Shown: piece by piece, positions 12,022 to 24,800 of the stretch
How the letters are laid out: the number at the start of each line of letters is the position of its first letter
Position numbering within the stretch: position 1 is the stretch's first letter
Assembly (NCBI RefSeq): GCF_000699445.3
Contig: NC_067200.1
Span: 3,202,450 to 3,266,449 of the forward strand
Reading direction: 5' to 3'
DNA length: 64,000 bases
Source: Schistosoma haematobium
Lineage: Eukaryota > Platyhelminthes > Trematoda > Strigeidida > Schistosomatidae
The notes under the pieces: model-generated
The model's database searches: none
What the model saw: only the letters and a program-made list of their open reading frames with translations
What the model was told of the DNA's origin: nothing
Program-made: the position numbers and the translations under genes

Positions 12022-12865
12022 ATAAGTGAAGTATTCGAGTGCGTCGACAAATTCGCTTACCTTGGAAGTCCGATCAACCCTAATGGGCCGATGTCTGAAG
12101 AAATCTCAGCATGCATTCAAAAAGCTCGTTTGGCCTTTGCCAACTCATGTCACCTGTGGCAAAGGCGAGATATCCGTCTATCCATTAAAAGACGAGTATA
12201 TTGCGCGGCAGTCCGTACTGTTTTACTCTACGGCTGCGAAACGTGACCATTAAGAGTTACTAGTATTTGACCACAGATGTCTTCGAAATATTGTTCTCAT
12301 CTGCTAGGATCACCAGGTAAGTAATAGTGAGGTTAGACTCAGGGTATTAAGGAATGATGGTAAATCAGTTGATGAGGCTGTAAATATTCATCGACTGAGA
12401 TGGTTGGGCCACGTGTTACGTAGGCCTGGACACCGATTACCACGACACTCAATGCTGACTAGTTTTGGGGATGGTTGGAAGAAAGTTAGTGTTGGTCATA
12501 CCAAAGCGTGGCATCGGTGCTTGAAGTCACTAACTTCTAGTCTGAGCCATGTTGGTAGATGCAGACTACTTGGTTGAGGTCGACGCGACTATCTTAACCA
12601 ATGGTTGGAGACTCTTGGTGACGTGGCTCAGAGTCTATCACAATGGGGTAGGTGTATACACACTTTGCCCTCCCTTAAACCGTGAGATTGAAATTACCCT
12701 GCATCTTTCTTTCTATGAATTAATTCTCTCTTCCTGTACATATCCTTATATGCAATTTTTCTTTTATATACTGTCATTATATTAACTACGATCAATTTGT
12801 TGTTCATCTTGTCGTGCTAATGAAGTGTGGTAACTTGGACCGATGCATATATGTGCCAGTCCTAT
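12022..12865 (+). mobile_element. RTE-like LINE fragment, 3' part
   Basis: + strand copy of the RTE-like RT C-terminus and 3' UTR. It reads VFECVDKFAYLGSPINPNG, EEISACIQKARLAFAN, RLRWLGHVLRRPGHRLPRHS and the GWKKV-like motif, with frameshifts. It closes with the family's conserved 3' UTR (ttgtcgtgctaatgaagtgt, about 12810). A close relative is at 58552-59125. Confidence 0.75.
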
Positions 12866-13069
12866 AGTAACAATCTGCATTTACAGGATGCAGTTTTCGA
12901 GTTTGGATCCTACTAATGTTTTGTGTATTGTGGTAAGCATAGTTGTATCTAAATCGGTGAATGTCCATCTTAAAGCTCGTAGGGTCCTAAACCCCTTAGC
13001 TGCAACTTCCCGGCAGTGGGCAGTGGTCTTAACATTATGACTCACCCCAAGGTCATTGTGAGACTGAAC

Positions 13070-14200
13070 TACGTGTGCTAACTCTTCCTCGATGCTTCAC
13101 CTGATTGCATTTGTATTTGCAGTGAGCATGTGGACACATTTGGCCGCGTTGATAGGCGCCAGCCATTTTCAGACCAGCTAATCAAAACATCTATGCTCGC
13201 TTGAAGTGCACATTCGTCTGCGGCTCCTGTTGTTCCTCGCCAAAATTTTACATCAGCATATAGTAGCACCGAGGGCTCAAATATACTTGGGAGTTCTCTT
13301 ACAGCATAGAAAGTAGAGGACCTAGGGCAGAGCCTTAGAGAACTCTAAGTATTGGACTCTAGGCGGAGCACTTGGTTTATTCTTTCTGTCCACAACCTAC
13401 CAAGAAACCCTCGATCCACTTTAGATGTCCGACAATTCTTAGATACTCCAGCTTCGTAATTTATTTTTCTGCACCTTATCAAATATTTTGCCGAAGTCTA
13501 GGTGGAAAACGTCCACTGATTTTCCATTATCTCTAACCTTTGTCCATCGCTCTCTTTCTGTAAAGAAGTTTGTTGTGCAAAATCATTCTTTACTGAAACC
13601 ATGATTTTCTTTGTTTAACAAGTTGTTTACCACGAATGTCATTATGGTCTTGTGTAATATTTCTTCCAGTATTTTGACTACGACCGGTAATTTTGACAAG
13701 TCTGAAGTTTGATGGAAGTTGTCTTGGCCCTGTTTAATGAATTAAAGTGCCGATTGCATCTTTTCAATCCATAGGTGACACCCTGATCAATTGACATATT
13801 GAATGGCGTTGCCAATAAGGCAGCAATATATCGTGCAACTTCTCAAGATTTTGGGATGATATTCGTCTAGTCCTGTTGATTTTCCGTGTCTAAAGTGCTA
13901 CGAGTCTTTAGTACGTCATCTCGATCAAAGTCCACAATGAGCAGCCGATTTTGTGACTGTATTTGGATTTAGTCTAGAAGAGACTCTTGAGTAAAAATGG
14001 TCAAAATAGTTCGTCATGGCCTTTGATTTGTCTTGTTCTTCCCCTATAATTTGAAACCCACTCACTTTAATTAGGTTGGGAATTCAATGGTGCGTTCTTG
14101 TTCTATAATTTATATACAAAAACAGTCTGTTAGGCTACTTCATTACAGATTGGGCCAAATACTCATATTGTAGCCGAGCTGCCCGGATTATACTTATACA
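13070..14200 (-). mobile_element. CR1-like LINE fragment, RT region, heavily decayed
   Basis: On the - strand short frames resemble LINE RT: a Lys-rich stretch before KSWFQ (near 13600, expected HGFRKG region), phrases near 13320 matching the GPL-LF strand, and LLYADVKFWRG (13260) where LFADDVKLW is expected. The Asp-Asp pair is lost (ADV). Several stops and frameshifts are present. Confidence 0.55.
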
Positions 14201-15634
14201 CTGATTTCTGACTTACCTGTAGCGTTCCACCGTATTTGCTGTGCCAAGGCTAATGGTGAAATTCCAACTTCAGTCATGTACTAAGGATCTATTCGTAGTA
14301 GTAAGTGAAAATTAGTCTATCGAGACGGAGTTAATTCAAAGTAAACCTGGTTGTTTATTATTTAGGATAACAGTCATAATGTTGAATATTCTAGTTTTGA
14401 GATGTGGATATTAGGACCATGATAAGTCCCTCTAGCTTGATTCCTTGAATATTGACTTGTTTCTTATAGATTACTAAAATTTAATCTCTCCTGGAGGTAA
14501 TAATACTTCGTTCTGATCGCCTAGAAAAATAGGACATAATGTTCATCTTTTCCACCGAAACTAATTGACTTCATTGTTTACACTACTTTAGTGCAGGTAA
14601 ATAGGTTGCTTTTTATGCTTTCCAAAATTTTATATTAGTAGCGACCGAAATCCCAAGTGAAGAGACCCGATTATCTAGTGAGTTGATATCGTAATAAAAA
14701 AGGATTTGTGATAGGCTGTTTTCCCAGTGAATCTGATTTACTGTCAGTTAGTTAGACTGTGGTATCTTTAAGTATGGTTAGAAATTAACATTCGATAGAG
14801 CTACCGAGTTTTCTATGTTTCTGATCAGTTCTGTATCTGAAAAAAGATCTTTTTGCAAAGAAAAGTGTTTTTTTGTTTTACATATTTATGCGTTACAATT
14901 GAATTAGTAATTTTAGTAATAATAATCTTAGTCCCTTCCCCGTTGCTTATTTTCTACCTTATAATCAGTCATCTAATAAAAATTTATTAATTCATCTCTA
15001 AGCGACATTTTGAGTTTGAGGGTTAATAACTGTTCAAAACTTGGGGCAAATTCGAACGTACGACGTAATAGTTTTAAAACGTACTCTTACTAGTAATGTA
15101 ATGGTCACTATATAGTGCGACTCGAAACCACACCATTTCAGTTTGAAAAGCCAGATAGTATTGCTAGCCTTCACAAAGTACCTCCTATCTGAATGTGCAA
15201 ATCTGTAAATAATACATGAGTTGCATTACGTTAACCATGAAGTCATTGATCTGTCTTGTAGTAGATCATAGTAACCAAAGTGGTTACTTTTAAGCTTCAT
15301 TAATAACAACTTACTACCTAGTTATCAGTTTTTCTTTCTAAACTTTCAGTCATTTTTGAAGGTTTTTTATGAAACCTAGTGGTACTGCTCAGTTCTCACA
15401 CGTTAAGTCGAGGAATATTTAAACTTGTGATTTTATTATGAAATAAGAAATAAATGAACCGCTTGACCATAATGTAACACTTGCTTTGATGTGTGTTTAG
15501 CTTCATATAGTTCATCCTTCTATGATTATAGATTTCTTAACAAGAAATTCGGTGACATTAAAGCGTCAATATATGTCAAAAAAATTGAAGAAGTTGCTCA
15601 TTACTCTAGTACACACATTAAGTTAAAAATTGTG
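14201..15634. other. Unassigned AT-rich region
   Basis: No frame longer than about 60 codons and no repeat that I recognise between two transposon fragments. Confidence 0.35.
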
Positions 15635-15955
15635 AAATTGGACGCAGAATATTAGACAAAAATGGCAAATCGATTGACAAGATTGCGAATGTATGTCGAC
15701 TGAGATGTTTAGGATATGTATTACGTATATCCATCCACTGACTACCTCGACGCGCAATGACTGGTGTGATGGTAGGCCGAAATAAAATTAAGGGCGGCCA
15801 TACCAAGACATGGCATTAGTCCATTCAGACACTGACCATTATACATAGCTATGTAAGTAGGTGCAAACTAACTGGTTGGAATCCGTGGGGTTACCGTAAC
15901 TAATAGTGAGAGACCGGATGATATTGTTTAGAATCGTTAACAATGACTCAGTTAC
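15635..15955 (+). mobile_element. RTE-like LINE fragment, 3' part
   Basis: Short + strand copy of the RT C-terminal region: CRLRCLGYVLRISIH followed by sequence matching the GWK-RGGQ and CKLTGWNP segments of the RTE-like family, with stops. It joins an inverted fragment of another RTE-like family at 15966. Confidence 0.6.
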
Positions 15956-15965
15956 ATTCACTCTT

Positions 15966-16310
15966 CGTTTTCCCTTAGGTTTACTTACACCCGTTACCCC
16001 TCGTGGAGGATAATAGGCCGCCCACCAGTACTCTCCATCCTAGGTAATCCTTTCCAGTTGCTATTTTACCCTTTTATGTCTACTTACAATTCCCGATGTA
16101 GTGTGTTCTTCAGCCTTCCTCTTTCCTGCTTCCCTTCGGCATTCCAAGTAAGAGCTTGCCTTGTGATGCAGTTTGGTGATTTCCGTAATGTATTTCCTAT
16201 CCAGTTCCAACGTCTTTCCCTAATTTCCTCTCCAGCTGGAAGCTGGTTTGTCCTCTTCCATACTAGGTTGTTACTCTTCTTACTCCACCTGTAGCTCTCC
16301 TAGAGTTACT
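15966..16310 (-). mobile_element. Fragment of the 42.7-44.0 kb RTE-like family, 3' end
   Basis: The + strand text ttacacccgttacccctcgt is the reverse complement of the 3' end of the clean RTE-like ORF at 44000-44035, where the frame closes with RSNRRK. The fragment continues on the - strand through regions matching [12 protein letters not shown] and [12 protein letters not shown], with changes. It is 5' truncated. Confidence 0.65.
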
Positions 16311-16567
16311 GCCGGTCCCTATTTCGGGTAAAGGAGGAGGGTTGGGCATGGGTTCGGCAACCCCACTTCGTAATAAGTGTCTTGCTAAAAAACGCCAGTC
16401 AGATTAAATAAATTCCTTTAGGTTTAGGGTTAGGTTTATAGATTACCTTCTACACTGTTTCGTTCCACTAATACATATTCTTTCTGCAATCGTATTTTTG
16501 ATGCCTAATACTTCCTAAGACCATTGATACTATTACTACATTTACCACTGGTATTCGATCTGATAGT

Positions 16568-16665
16568 TTCATCTCGCTGTGCTAATGAGATGCAGCAACT
16601 TGAACCGACGTACGTATGTGCTAGGTTCTACGTTAAGTAAGACTGACCGAATGATTTAACATCTA
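16568..16665 (+). mobile_element. RTE-like LINE 3' tail
   Basis: About 100 bases matching the conserved 3' UTR end of the RTE-like family (tcgctgtgctaatgagatgc and following). Only the tail is left. Confidence 0.5.
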
Positions 16666-16669
16666 CTTT

Positions 16670-17288
16670 TCCAATAGGTTGTTGGGTGTTTATTATTAGG
16701 GGTGGGTCTTTAAATTTGATGTAGCTTTGATCTTTAATAGTTAGGACGTCAGTATCAAGGCTATTTGAATAGCTTTAATATTAAAGCACAGTATTTAGGT
16801 CTTTAAAGATATTTACTGGATACTTATTTTACAAATGTCCTACTTGATAAAACTCATCTATCAATTACTAATTGTTGTACTGGGCTTTGAGGGCAAGTTA
16901 TACCACTCGAGTGTCTCAATCACAGCGAAGCGGGTTTGCACCTGCGACTGATTTGTTGAAAGTCTAACAATGGCTATTAAGTCACCACTCTGTTGACGAA
17001 ATACTTCGAAATAATCGAATCAGTTATTAAGAATAAGCATAAAGCGTTTTAAACGATTGGGTTTAATATATATATAGAAGCTGTAAACACATTAACCATT
17101 ACGTATATGTACTGTATACACCCCTTAAACGTTCTGTGCTCAGAGATTCAGAAATGTAAAAGTTGTCTTTTAAAATGACAGTTACAGTTTATTCGATACT
17201 TTGTTTGAACAGTATAATCGGTAAGCAACTTGTTTATCAACGTGCTTTAATTTTTCCATCCGTTTCTCACTAACTCCATAATTTTTTA
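16670..17288. promoter_or_regulatory. Upstream region of the zinc-finger gene
   Basis: AT-rich sequence ahead of the zinc-finger gene. It ends with ccataattttttag at 17276-17289, a good splice acceptor 19 bases before the start codon. This is either the end of an intron in the 5' UTR or a spliced-leader trans-splicing acceptor, which schistosomes use for some genes. I cannot tell which. No clear TATA box is placed. Confidence 0.4.
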
Positions 17289-17308
17289 GGTCCAATTAAA
17301 CTGAATAA

Positions 17309-20300
17309 ATGAAACAAGAAGATCGAGGAAATACAAAATCCAATACTCCTAATCAAGTATCAGCCCATGGTCGGAAGCAGAAAGCATCAAATAGTAGATC
17401 TAGCCGAAGTCGAAAATCTAAAGACCGTGCATCTAAAAGGAAGTCACATGCCAAAGGTAATGAATCTTCCCAACCGGCAGATGCTTCTGCTTTGAAACGT
17501 AAGAAAAATGAACGTTCCAAAACCGTACCCGAAAAGACTCGTAGTAGTGGTCGTTGTACACGTTCTTCAACTTCTGCCGTAGTTGCTAAGTCTACACCAA
17601 AAGCCAAAGTATCCAACGCATCAACAAAAGAAACTTATTCTTATTCTGATATGTTTCTTGCGGATGATGATGAACACGATTCGGATGAAAACGTTGATAT
17701 TGGGGATGAAGACAGCGAATATGCTCCATCTGATGAAGAAACTCTTAATAAATTGTCAAAAATATCAAAGTCTCGTAAGGGAGTTTCTTCACGCACACGC
17801 CGAAGTTCAAAGGCCCAGTTGACAGTCAGTAGTGACGTGGAAGAAGGTGGATCCACTGACGAAGACGAAGCTGGAGAGTCCGAATCAGAAGAGGAAGATG
17901 AGGATGATGAAGAACTGGGAGATTCTATTTTAATGGATCATTCTGGTGTTAATGGTGGTATGCCAATACAGTTATTTGAAGATGAAAGCAATCATATACA
18001 AAGAGATATTTATGATTTCGATGCACAAAGCATTATTTCAGATAAACGTGTTACTTCATTAAAGAAAAAGATACCAACAAGTGCTGTCAATCGTGGTATG
18101 AATGTAACGTCAGCTAGTCGGTCAACACGTAGAACAGCTTCTGGAAAAGGAACTAGTTGGGGATCGAATATTTATAGTGCTCTTGCAGCTGCTCTTAAAA
18201 CACGCGCAGATTTAGATGCTTATTCAAGTTTCTTGAAATCAAATGTTTTAAATGCTAGTTTCGATAAATTTTTAGCGGAGATCTGTAAACCTAGTAATCA
18301 ACATGCTAATTTATTTTATGGTGCATCTGCCAGTTTACAAAGTCTCATGAGTCGTATTAATGATCATGATAAAGTAGTTGAACTATTGCATGCATTTGTC
18401 GCACGTCCATATGATCAATTACAACATCGTATTGTTTATTTAATACCTATAATTCATCAACCATTGTTTGGTGTTGCTCATATGACACCAATAAGTCAAC
18501 ATCTTGAAACACTTAGTAAAGATATTGATGAAGAACTAATTATTAAACCAGCTTATATTCTTAATCAAGAGACAAATTTACTAGCAATTCGTAGTTCTGT
18601 CGCAAGTGATTTTGGTGTATCAAATACCCAGTATAATTTTATTACTGGTGCTGGTAATCTTGGAAGATACATGCCAGATATTCATCAATTAATTGTTCCA
18701 TCGGATTTGTATCAAAGATTAACTGAACTAGTTGCATTGCCTCCAGAGCGAATTTATGAATTAGCTCTTGCCAGAGTACATCAACAAGACGAGGAAGCTG
18801 ATATAGATATTAGTCCACTTGAACCACCGAATTTACAAAGAATTGTTTTAGCTATTAATAAAGAAGGTCAGTTGATTGGGATAGCAATTTTAGACACATG
18901 GAATAGTACTGAAATTCCACATAACAGACCAAAAGCTCCTATCGATCTAATTAACATAACTTCATTATCGGACAAAACTTCTTTTTCAGTAGACCAACAT
19001 GGTACAGAAGAAGCAAATCGTCAAACTAGAGAGGAACAAGTTCGTGAAGTGCTAGATAACATTATTGATTGGGTTGTTTTAAAATCTGATCCTAAAGATT
19101 ATAGTTCACTAGCAAAACGTGGAAACAAGCAAGAGTCTTCTCCACTTGGACCAGTACGTTTTATAGATGCATTTATTGTTAAACCAAATGGACGTCGAGA
19201 TACTTTACTATTAGTTGCGCATCCTGTTAGTTGTCATCCATCTGAAAATGCTGTTGAAAATGATAATTTCTTTGTTTATTCTGTTGTTGATGAATCAAAG
19301 TTTTGTCTAGAAAAACATGGATTTATGCCAGAATTATCTATAGCACTTGATGGTGTACATACAGTTGATCCAGAAGATATACTTGAAGATAAATCTTTGT
19401 TAGTAGTTCCTGATCTTTTATTTGATACTTTACGGAAAGTTATGCTACGTGAATTGGCCAGTTCTAGTAGTACAGCTGCTGCTGCTGCAGCTGTTGTTGC
19501 TTCGTCGAGACCAGACACTACAACTCTTCCATTGACATCAACTGGTCCTGCAGCTGTAATTCACTGTACAAAATTTGTCATACTCGATCGCCAAAGGCGT
19601 GTTCCACTTGCGATTGCATTTGATTCACCTGTTCGCCTTACTCTCCAGGTAGCAGATGATAAGCTTGGTATACACCCCCACGGTGAAGCTGCTTCTGTCA
19701 ATTTCGATCAAATCACTCCTTCAGAGTTAAAGTCATATGAGTCATCATTTAAGCCAACTTCTGCTGAATATCGTTTAGTTGCTATAAACGGTTTGCTGTA
19801 TGGTTTACAAATCGACGATCAACGTGTTATTCGCCGTATTATTGAGATTGTTCCCGCTCGCTATGATTCCATATATCCTCATACAGGAAATCCATCACTT
19901 TGTGCACAGTCTATCTCTGCAGCTCACAAGTCTTGTCCGTCTAACGTTCGGATAGTGAATGATGAGACTAACAGTTCAACTGTTTTACCAGCATTTTATT
20001 ATCCTCATTATGAACAAACCAAATTATGTAGTGTTGTTTCTGGTTTCACCGATCATTTGTGCAGTCTGTTTTTCGAATTGCCTGTCTCAGTTAGTTTGTA
20101 CGATGTTGTTTTACGTATGGCACAAAAATATATGCCAGAGATTTTAGCTAGACAGCATATTGAGGCAGCAGAGGCTGCAGCTTATGCTGAAGCTGCTGCA
20201 AATCCTCATGCTCCTCCGCCATCACCAGTTCCACTTCCTGAACACTGGGGTGTTTGTTGTTTATGTGCTAAAGAACTGCGTTCACCAAACGGTTTGTTGG

Positions 20301-21835
20301 ATCATGAAATGAGACATTTAGGTCTCTCTAGGTTCCGTTGTGGAGTTCATAATGTTTCGTTCCTTGATCGGCGATCATGGCAAGTTCATATGAATGAACA
20401 CCACGCATGCCCACGTTCAGGTCCTTTATCTGTTCTTTTACGTCCGAATCCAGTTAATCAAAATGATTCAGGAAGTGACCAAGAAGAAGAAGATGATGAA
20501 CTAGTTGAACAGGACACTGTCCCAGGTAGTGGTTTACTCGCTGGACTTGCAAACGTATTCAACACAAATCTTTTAATTGGTCGAATGGAAGCTCCACAAT
20601 GCGAAAAATGTAGTGATTATTTCCCATCAGCAGAAGTACTTGCACAACATTTAGACTTTTGTGATGGTGTTAGTTTCTCTCTTCGTACTCCTTTATCTCG
20701 AATCGGCAGTGGTGTTCCAAAGCCTATCCTGGCAGATGATTCATACACTAGGTCTGGAGATGATGCAACTGTAGAAGCTTCTGGTCCAAATGCTGATGAA
20801 GTGACATCAGACTCCAAAGATGATGCATGTGTTTGTGGTATCTGTGGAACCCAAGTCAATTCACGTGATAAAATACTTCGACACTTCACTGTTTATCACC
20901 TTCAATGTATTTTGTGTAATAACATCCTTCGGTCAATGGAAGAATTGTCTGATCATTATCACACACACATAAAAACAGATGCACCAAATGCTTTGGAAGA
21001 ATTTGAGAATGAGGAAGCTGAACTATTGAAAAGTGATCCAGATAAAGAAGTAAATCTCAAGGACGGTATAAATAAAAAATCAGCAAATAAACTGATGACA
21101 TGTGACATCTGTACGGAGTTTTATGGAACGAAGTTTAACTATTATTTTCATCAGTGGGCAGAACACGGAGTAGTACATCCAGGTGACGGAGTGTCGGAAA
21201 ATATGCTTCATATGCTCACCCAAACACGACATCTTCGACAACGTGTCGATAAAGAAGATCTTTCTTCTCTCGGTATTCGTAAAATGAAATGTAAACTATG
21301 CGGATTTGTTGTTCGTTGCAGTGGAAAAGATTACGTACAACATCTTAGTGAAAAACACAATATCAATACCACTCTTGAGGATATTTGTCGTATTTGCGCT
21401 GATGTTTTTGAAACTCCAGAGGATCTTTCTGCTCATCTTGGTGAAATACATTTTCCCACCGGAGAATTTGCCAATGCCGGTGTTCAGACAATATTTCGTT
21501 GTACACATTGTGAATTTTGGGGTTTCAATAAAGGCTTGTTAAGACATTCTCGTGAAGTACATGATGATCCTTGCCCGTCTATATATGAATGTATCCACTG
21601 TTACGAGAGATTCACTGATAAAAGAGTATGGCGTGCTCATATGGATAAACATAATGAAGGTTATTCACACAGATGCATGGAATGTGGACGGGCATTTCGG
21701 TTAAGACCTTCTCTCCTTCATCATATGCGTTGTCATCATGGGGATGATCAAGGGCCAGCAACTTGCGAATACTGTGGCTTGATTTATCCTAAACGATCGT
21801 CGTTAAGATATCATATCTTCCGTATGCATAATCAG
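17309..21835 (+). CDS. Zinc-finger gene, exon 1 (residues 1-1509)
   Basis: One very long exon codes for the disordered N-terminus, the unassigned middle part and the first 10 to 11 fingers. Fingers seen: CCLCAKELRSPNGLLDHEMRH (about 982), CEKCSDYFPSAEVLAQHLDFC (about 1097, ending in Cys), CGICGTQVNSRDKILRH, CILCNNILRSMEELSDHYH, CDICTEFYG, CKLCGFVVR, CRICADVFE, CTHCEFWGF, CIHCYERFT, CMECGRAFR and CEYCGLIYP. An Ala/Ser run at about 720-735 comes from GCT repeats. It ends at CATAATCAG before gtaagg; the open frame continues 17 codons into the intron before a stop. Confidence 0.88.
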
Positions 21836-24800
21836 GTAAGGTCACTTTCACATTTTATTAAACCAATTGACATTTTCGTTTATCACTAACAATACATCCC
21901 TTACTGTCTTCAATGTCTTAATATTGAGGAAGAAAATGAAACTTTTGTTTCAAATGAAGAAATTAGTTTTTTCATTCTTATAAAACAGTTTATTCTTATT
22001 CAGTCAAGTAGACAAAGTGTTATTTGAAGTTTATTTCCTGGCTGATGAAGTACTCTCACTGACAGATGTAGATTTATTGTATCTTTCTAGCAATCTTTTC
22101 TACGTGATGTTAATTTCCATGTCACGATTCATACACACTGATGTATATAAGCAGAATAGTCATGTAAACCTTACACCTTATGTCAGCTATCAGTAAGCAA
22201 CAACATGCTATTCATTCTTAGTTTAACAACAAATCATTTCTGTTTTGTAAACATAAAAAAAACCTACAAAGATCAGGTTGATTATTTTAATCGCTTTATT
22301 CGATACTCCGTATTAAATATATTATAAATTCATGTAGCCTACTGACAGATAAAAGATGCCATTTCTTAATGTGTAGATCATCATTGATGAGAGTTTTGTA
22401 GATTTCTAGAACAAAACTTTTAAAGGGTTATGTAACATGAATATACATGTTTCAGTTAATATCTCTCAGACTAGAAGGTATCGTCAATTTCCATCAATCC
22501 TTATTCGTTTTTTGCCTCAAGCACAGGTATTTCCTCTAAAAAGCTTATTAGTGGCTAATTATGCAAAACTCTCAGTGATTATACCTCTTCTATGCTGTGT
22601 AGAGCAATCAGACGATGTGCAATGTTGGATTAGTCTCTATCTGCCTTTATGTTTCGGAAATTTTATGGTTCATTAATTATTCCCGTCCTGTTTTTTTACC
22701 GTCATTTTATTTTTAGTCAATTATTATAGTACTGCAAGGTTATGCATATTATTATCTGTCTTTGTGAGATGGGTGTCGCACCTGTAAGCTACTAGTAGCT
22801 TAAAATCATTTATTTCACCCATGACGTTACCACCTTGCCAGTTCGACTTTAAGTACCCACTATCTTAGTATTTTCAAGCATGGTCCATAAACGTGAGGCG
22901 AACAATTACTTGGTTATCTGCGTCTAATGTCAAGTATTTCCAGGTCGTCTACCAGTTTTCAAACTTATAGTGTTATTGTGATTGTTAAATTTCGTAGTTT
23001 ATATAATATTGATACCAGTTAGATAACCACTAAAAGTCAGGATGCCCTGGATAGCTGTTTCGTCCTAAAATGGTACTTAGTTCAGCGGTCTGAGAGTTAA
23101 GTTCTCACTGCCGTACCTTGTGTTCGACTCTCTTTGAGGTCGTGAGTACACACGTCTCAGTAGTCCAAAATTAGGACAGAATAGTTGTCTAGTGCTCCCT
23201 GGTTTTCACTGGTTATCTAACTAAGATCCAGTCGTGAATTAAGTAATTGCTAACCCAAGTAATTGATAGTGAGAAAAAATACTCACTAAAGTCACGTTTA
23301 AGGATGTCATTCAGATATCTGCAGATAACATTAAATCCTTTCTTTTTGAAATATGATTCACTGCAATATTGGAAGTTAGTGTTTACAAAGGTTGTACGTT
23401 CGAATAATGATGATAATTATATTCAACTATTTTTGACCTAAAAGATAATATTGCTTTTCAATAGAAACAATTCTCGTTGTTCGTTATTTGTATTTCTAAC
23501 TATTTTGATTTTTACCAAATAGTGTCATGGAAATAAATTGCATAAAATATTGAACATTTTTCTAGGAACTAGCTCATGAATGCTTCATGTGTCAACGACG
23601 TTTCCGTCTAGAAACAGAACTTCGACGTCATGTAAAGGAAATGCACAGTGGAGCTGTCAAATGTGAAATATGTCATAAAGTATGCGCTAACCTAAGATGT
23701 TATGCTCAACATAGACAAAAACACTTTCGTACTCGTATTTATCAGTGTACTGATTGTCAAACAACATTCAAGAGCAAATTGGCTATGAAACGTCATATTC
23801 GAGTAGAACATTTACAACTAGGTCCTGAAAAGTTCGAATGTCAGATATGTGGAAAGGTAAATTGTTATTTCTCTTATATTTAGGTTTCAAAATCCAATTA
23901 TACTACTAAACATAGACTTTATTTCATTAGGGACTCAGTAAAAATAATTATTATTTAGGGGATCAATGGTTTGTGATATCTATTAATCTTCATGTATGAT
24001 TCATGTTATGTAGACAACTAATGAATGGAAGATATTAAATACTAATAAAGTGTGTTAATTTTTGAAGTCTTTCATAAAAACTTAGAATTTACCCACTTGT
24101 AAGAAGAAACCCTAATCATCTTTTATTAAATGCCAATTGACAGTACTCAAAAGTGAACAACAATCGGTTGTTTGTAATACAATTAAATAGTTTATTTTGA
24201 ATCATATTTTGGATTATTACTTTTTTGAGTAAAGTCATTTATAATTTTCAAAAGATTCTTGTTGATCAGTCTCAAGCTCAATCGCTTTAGCTTACTTACG
24301 CCTGTTACTCCTCGTGGAGGAGCATAGACCGCCTACCAGCACTCTCCATCCAACTCTGTCCTGAGCGATCCTTTCCAGTTGTTATTCATCCTTTTCATAT
24401 CTACTTTAGCGCTGTATACTTTATTGTTTTTATTCAATCATCATTATAACACCTGCTTCAGTCTGGGCACCCGGGCAGTATCACAGCCCACACACAAATA
24501 AAATGAAAATGACGATATTTACTGAAAATTTTATTCTCGCTTCTATTTACAGTCAAACAAATCACATTATTATTATTTTATTTTGTTTGTTTATTTATTT
24601 ACTTACTATTATTTACTACGTCATTTACTCACTCTCTTTTATTCCCAATTTATGTATCCTTATTTTCTGACTTATACAGCAGCTCGCCTGTGGTGAAAAC
24701 TCGGTTCTATCTAAATGTTCTCGAGTCACTGCCTGATTAAGAATCGTATGCTACCACCAAATACGAATACTGAAGCCGTTTTTCTGAAACCACGTGCACC

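Noticed and set aside
19276..19518. - strand ORF with an Ala run
   Set aside because: Shadow of the GCT repeat in the zinc-finger gene exon 1.
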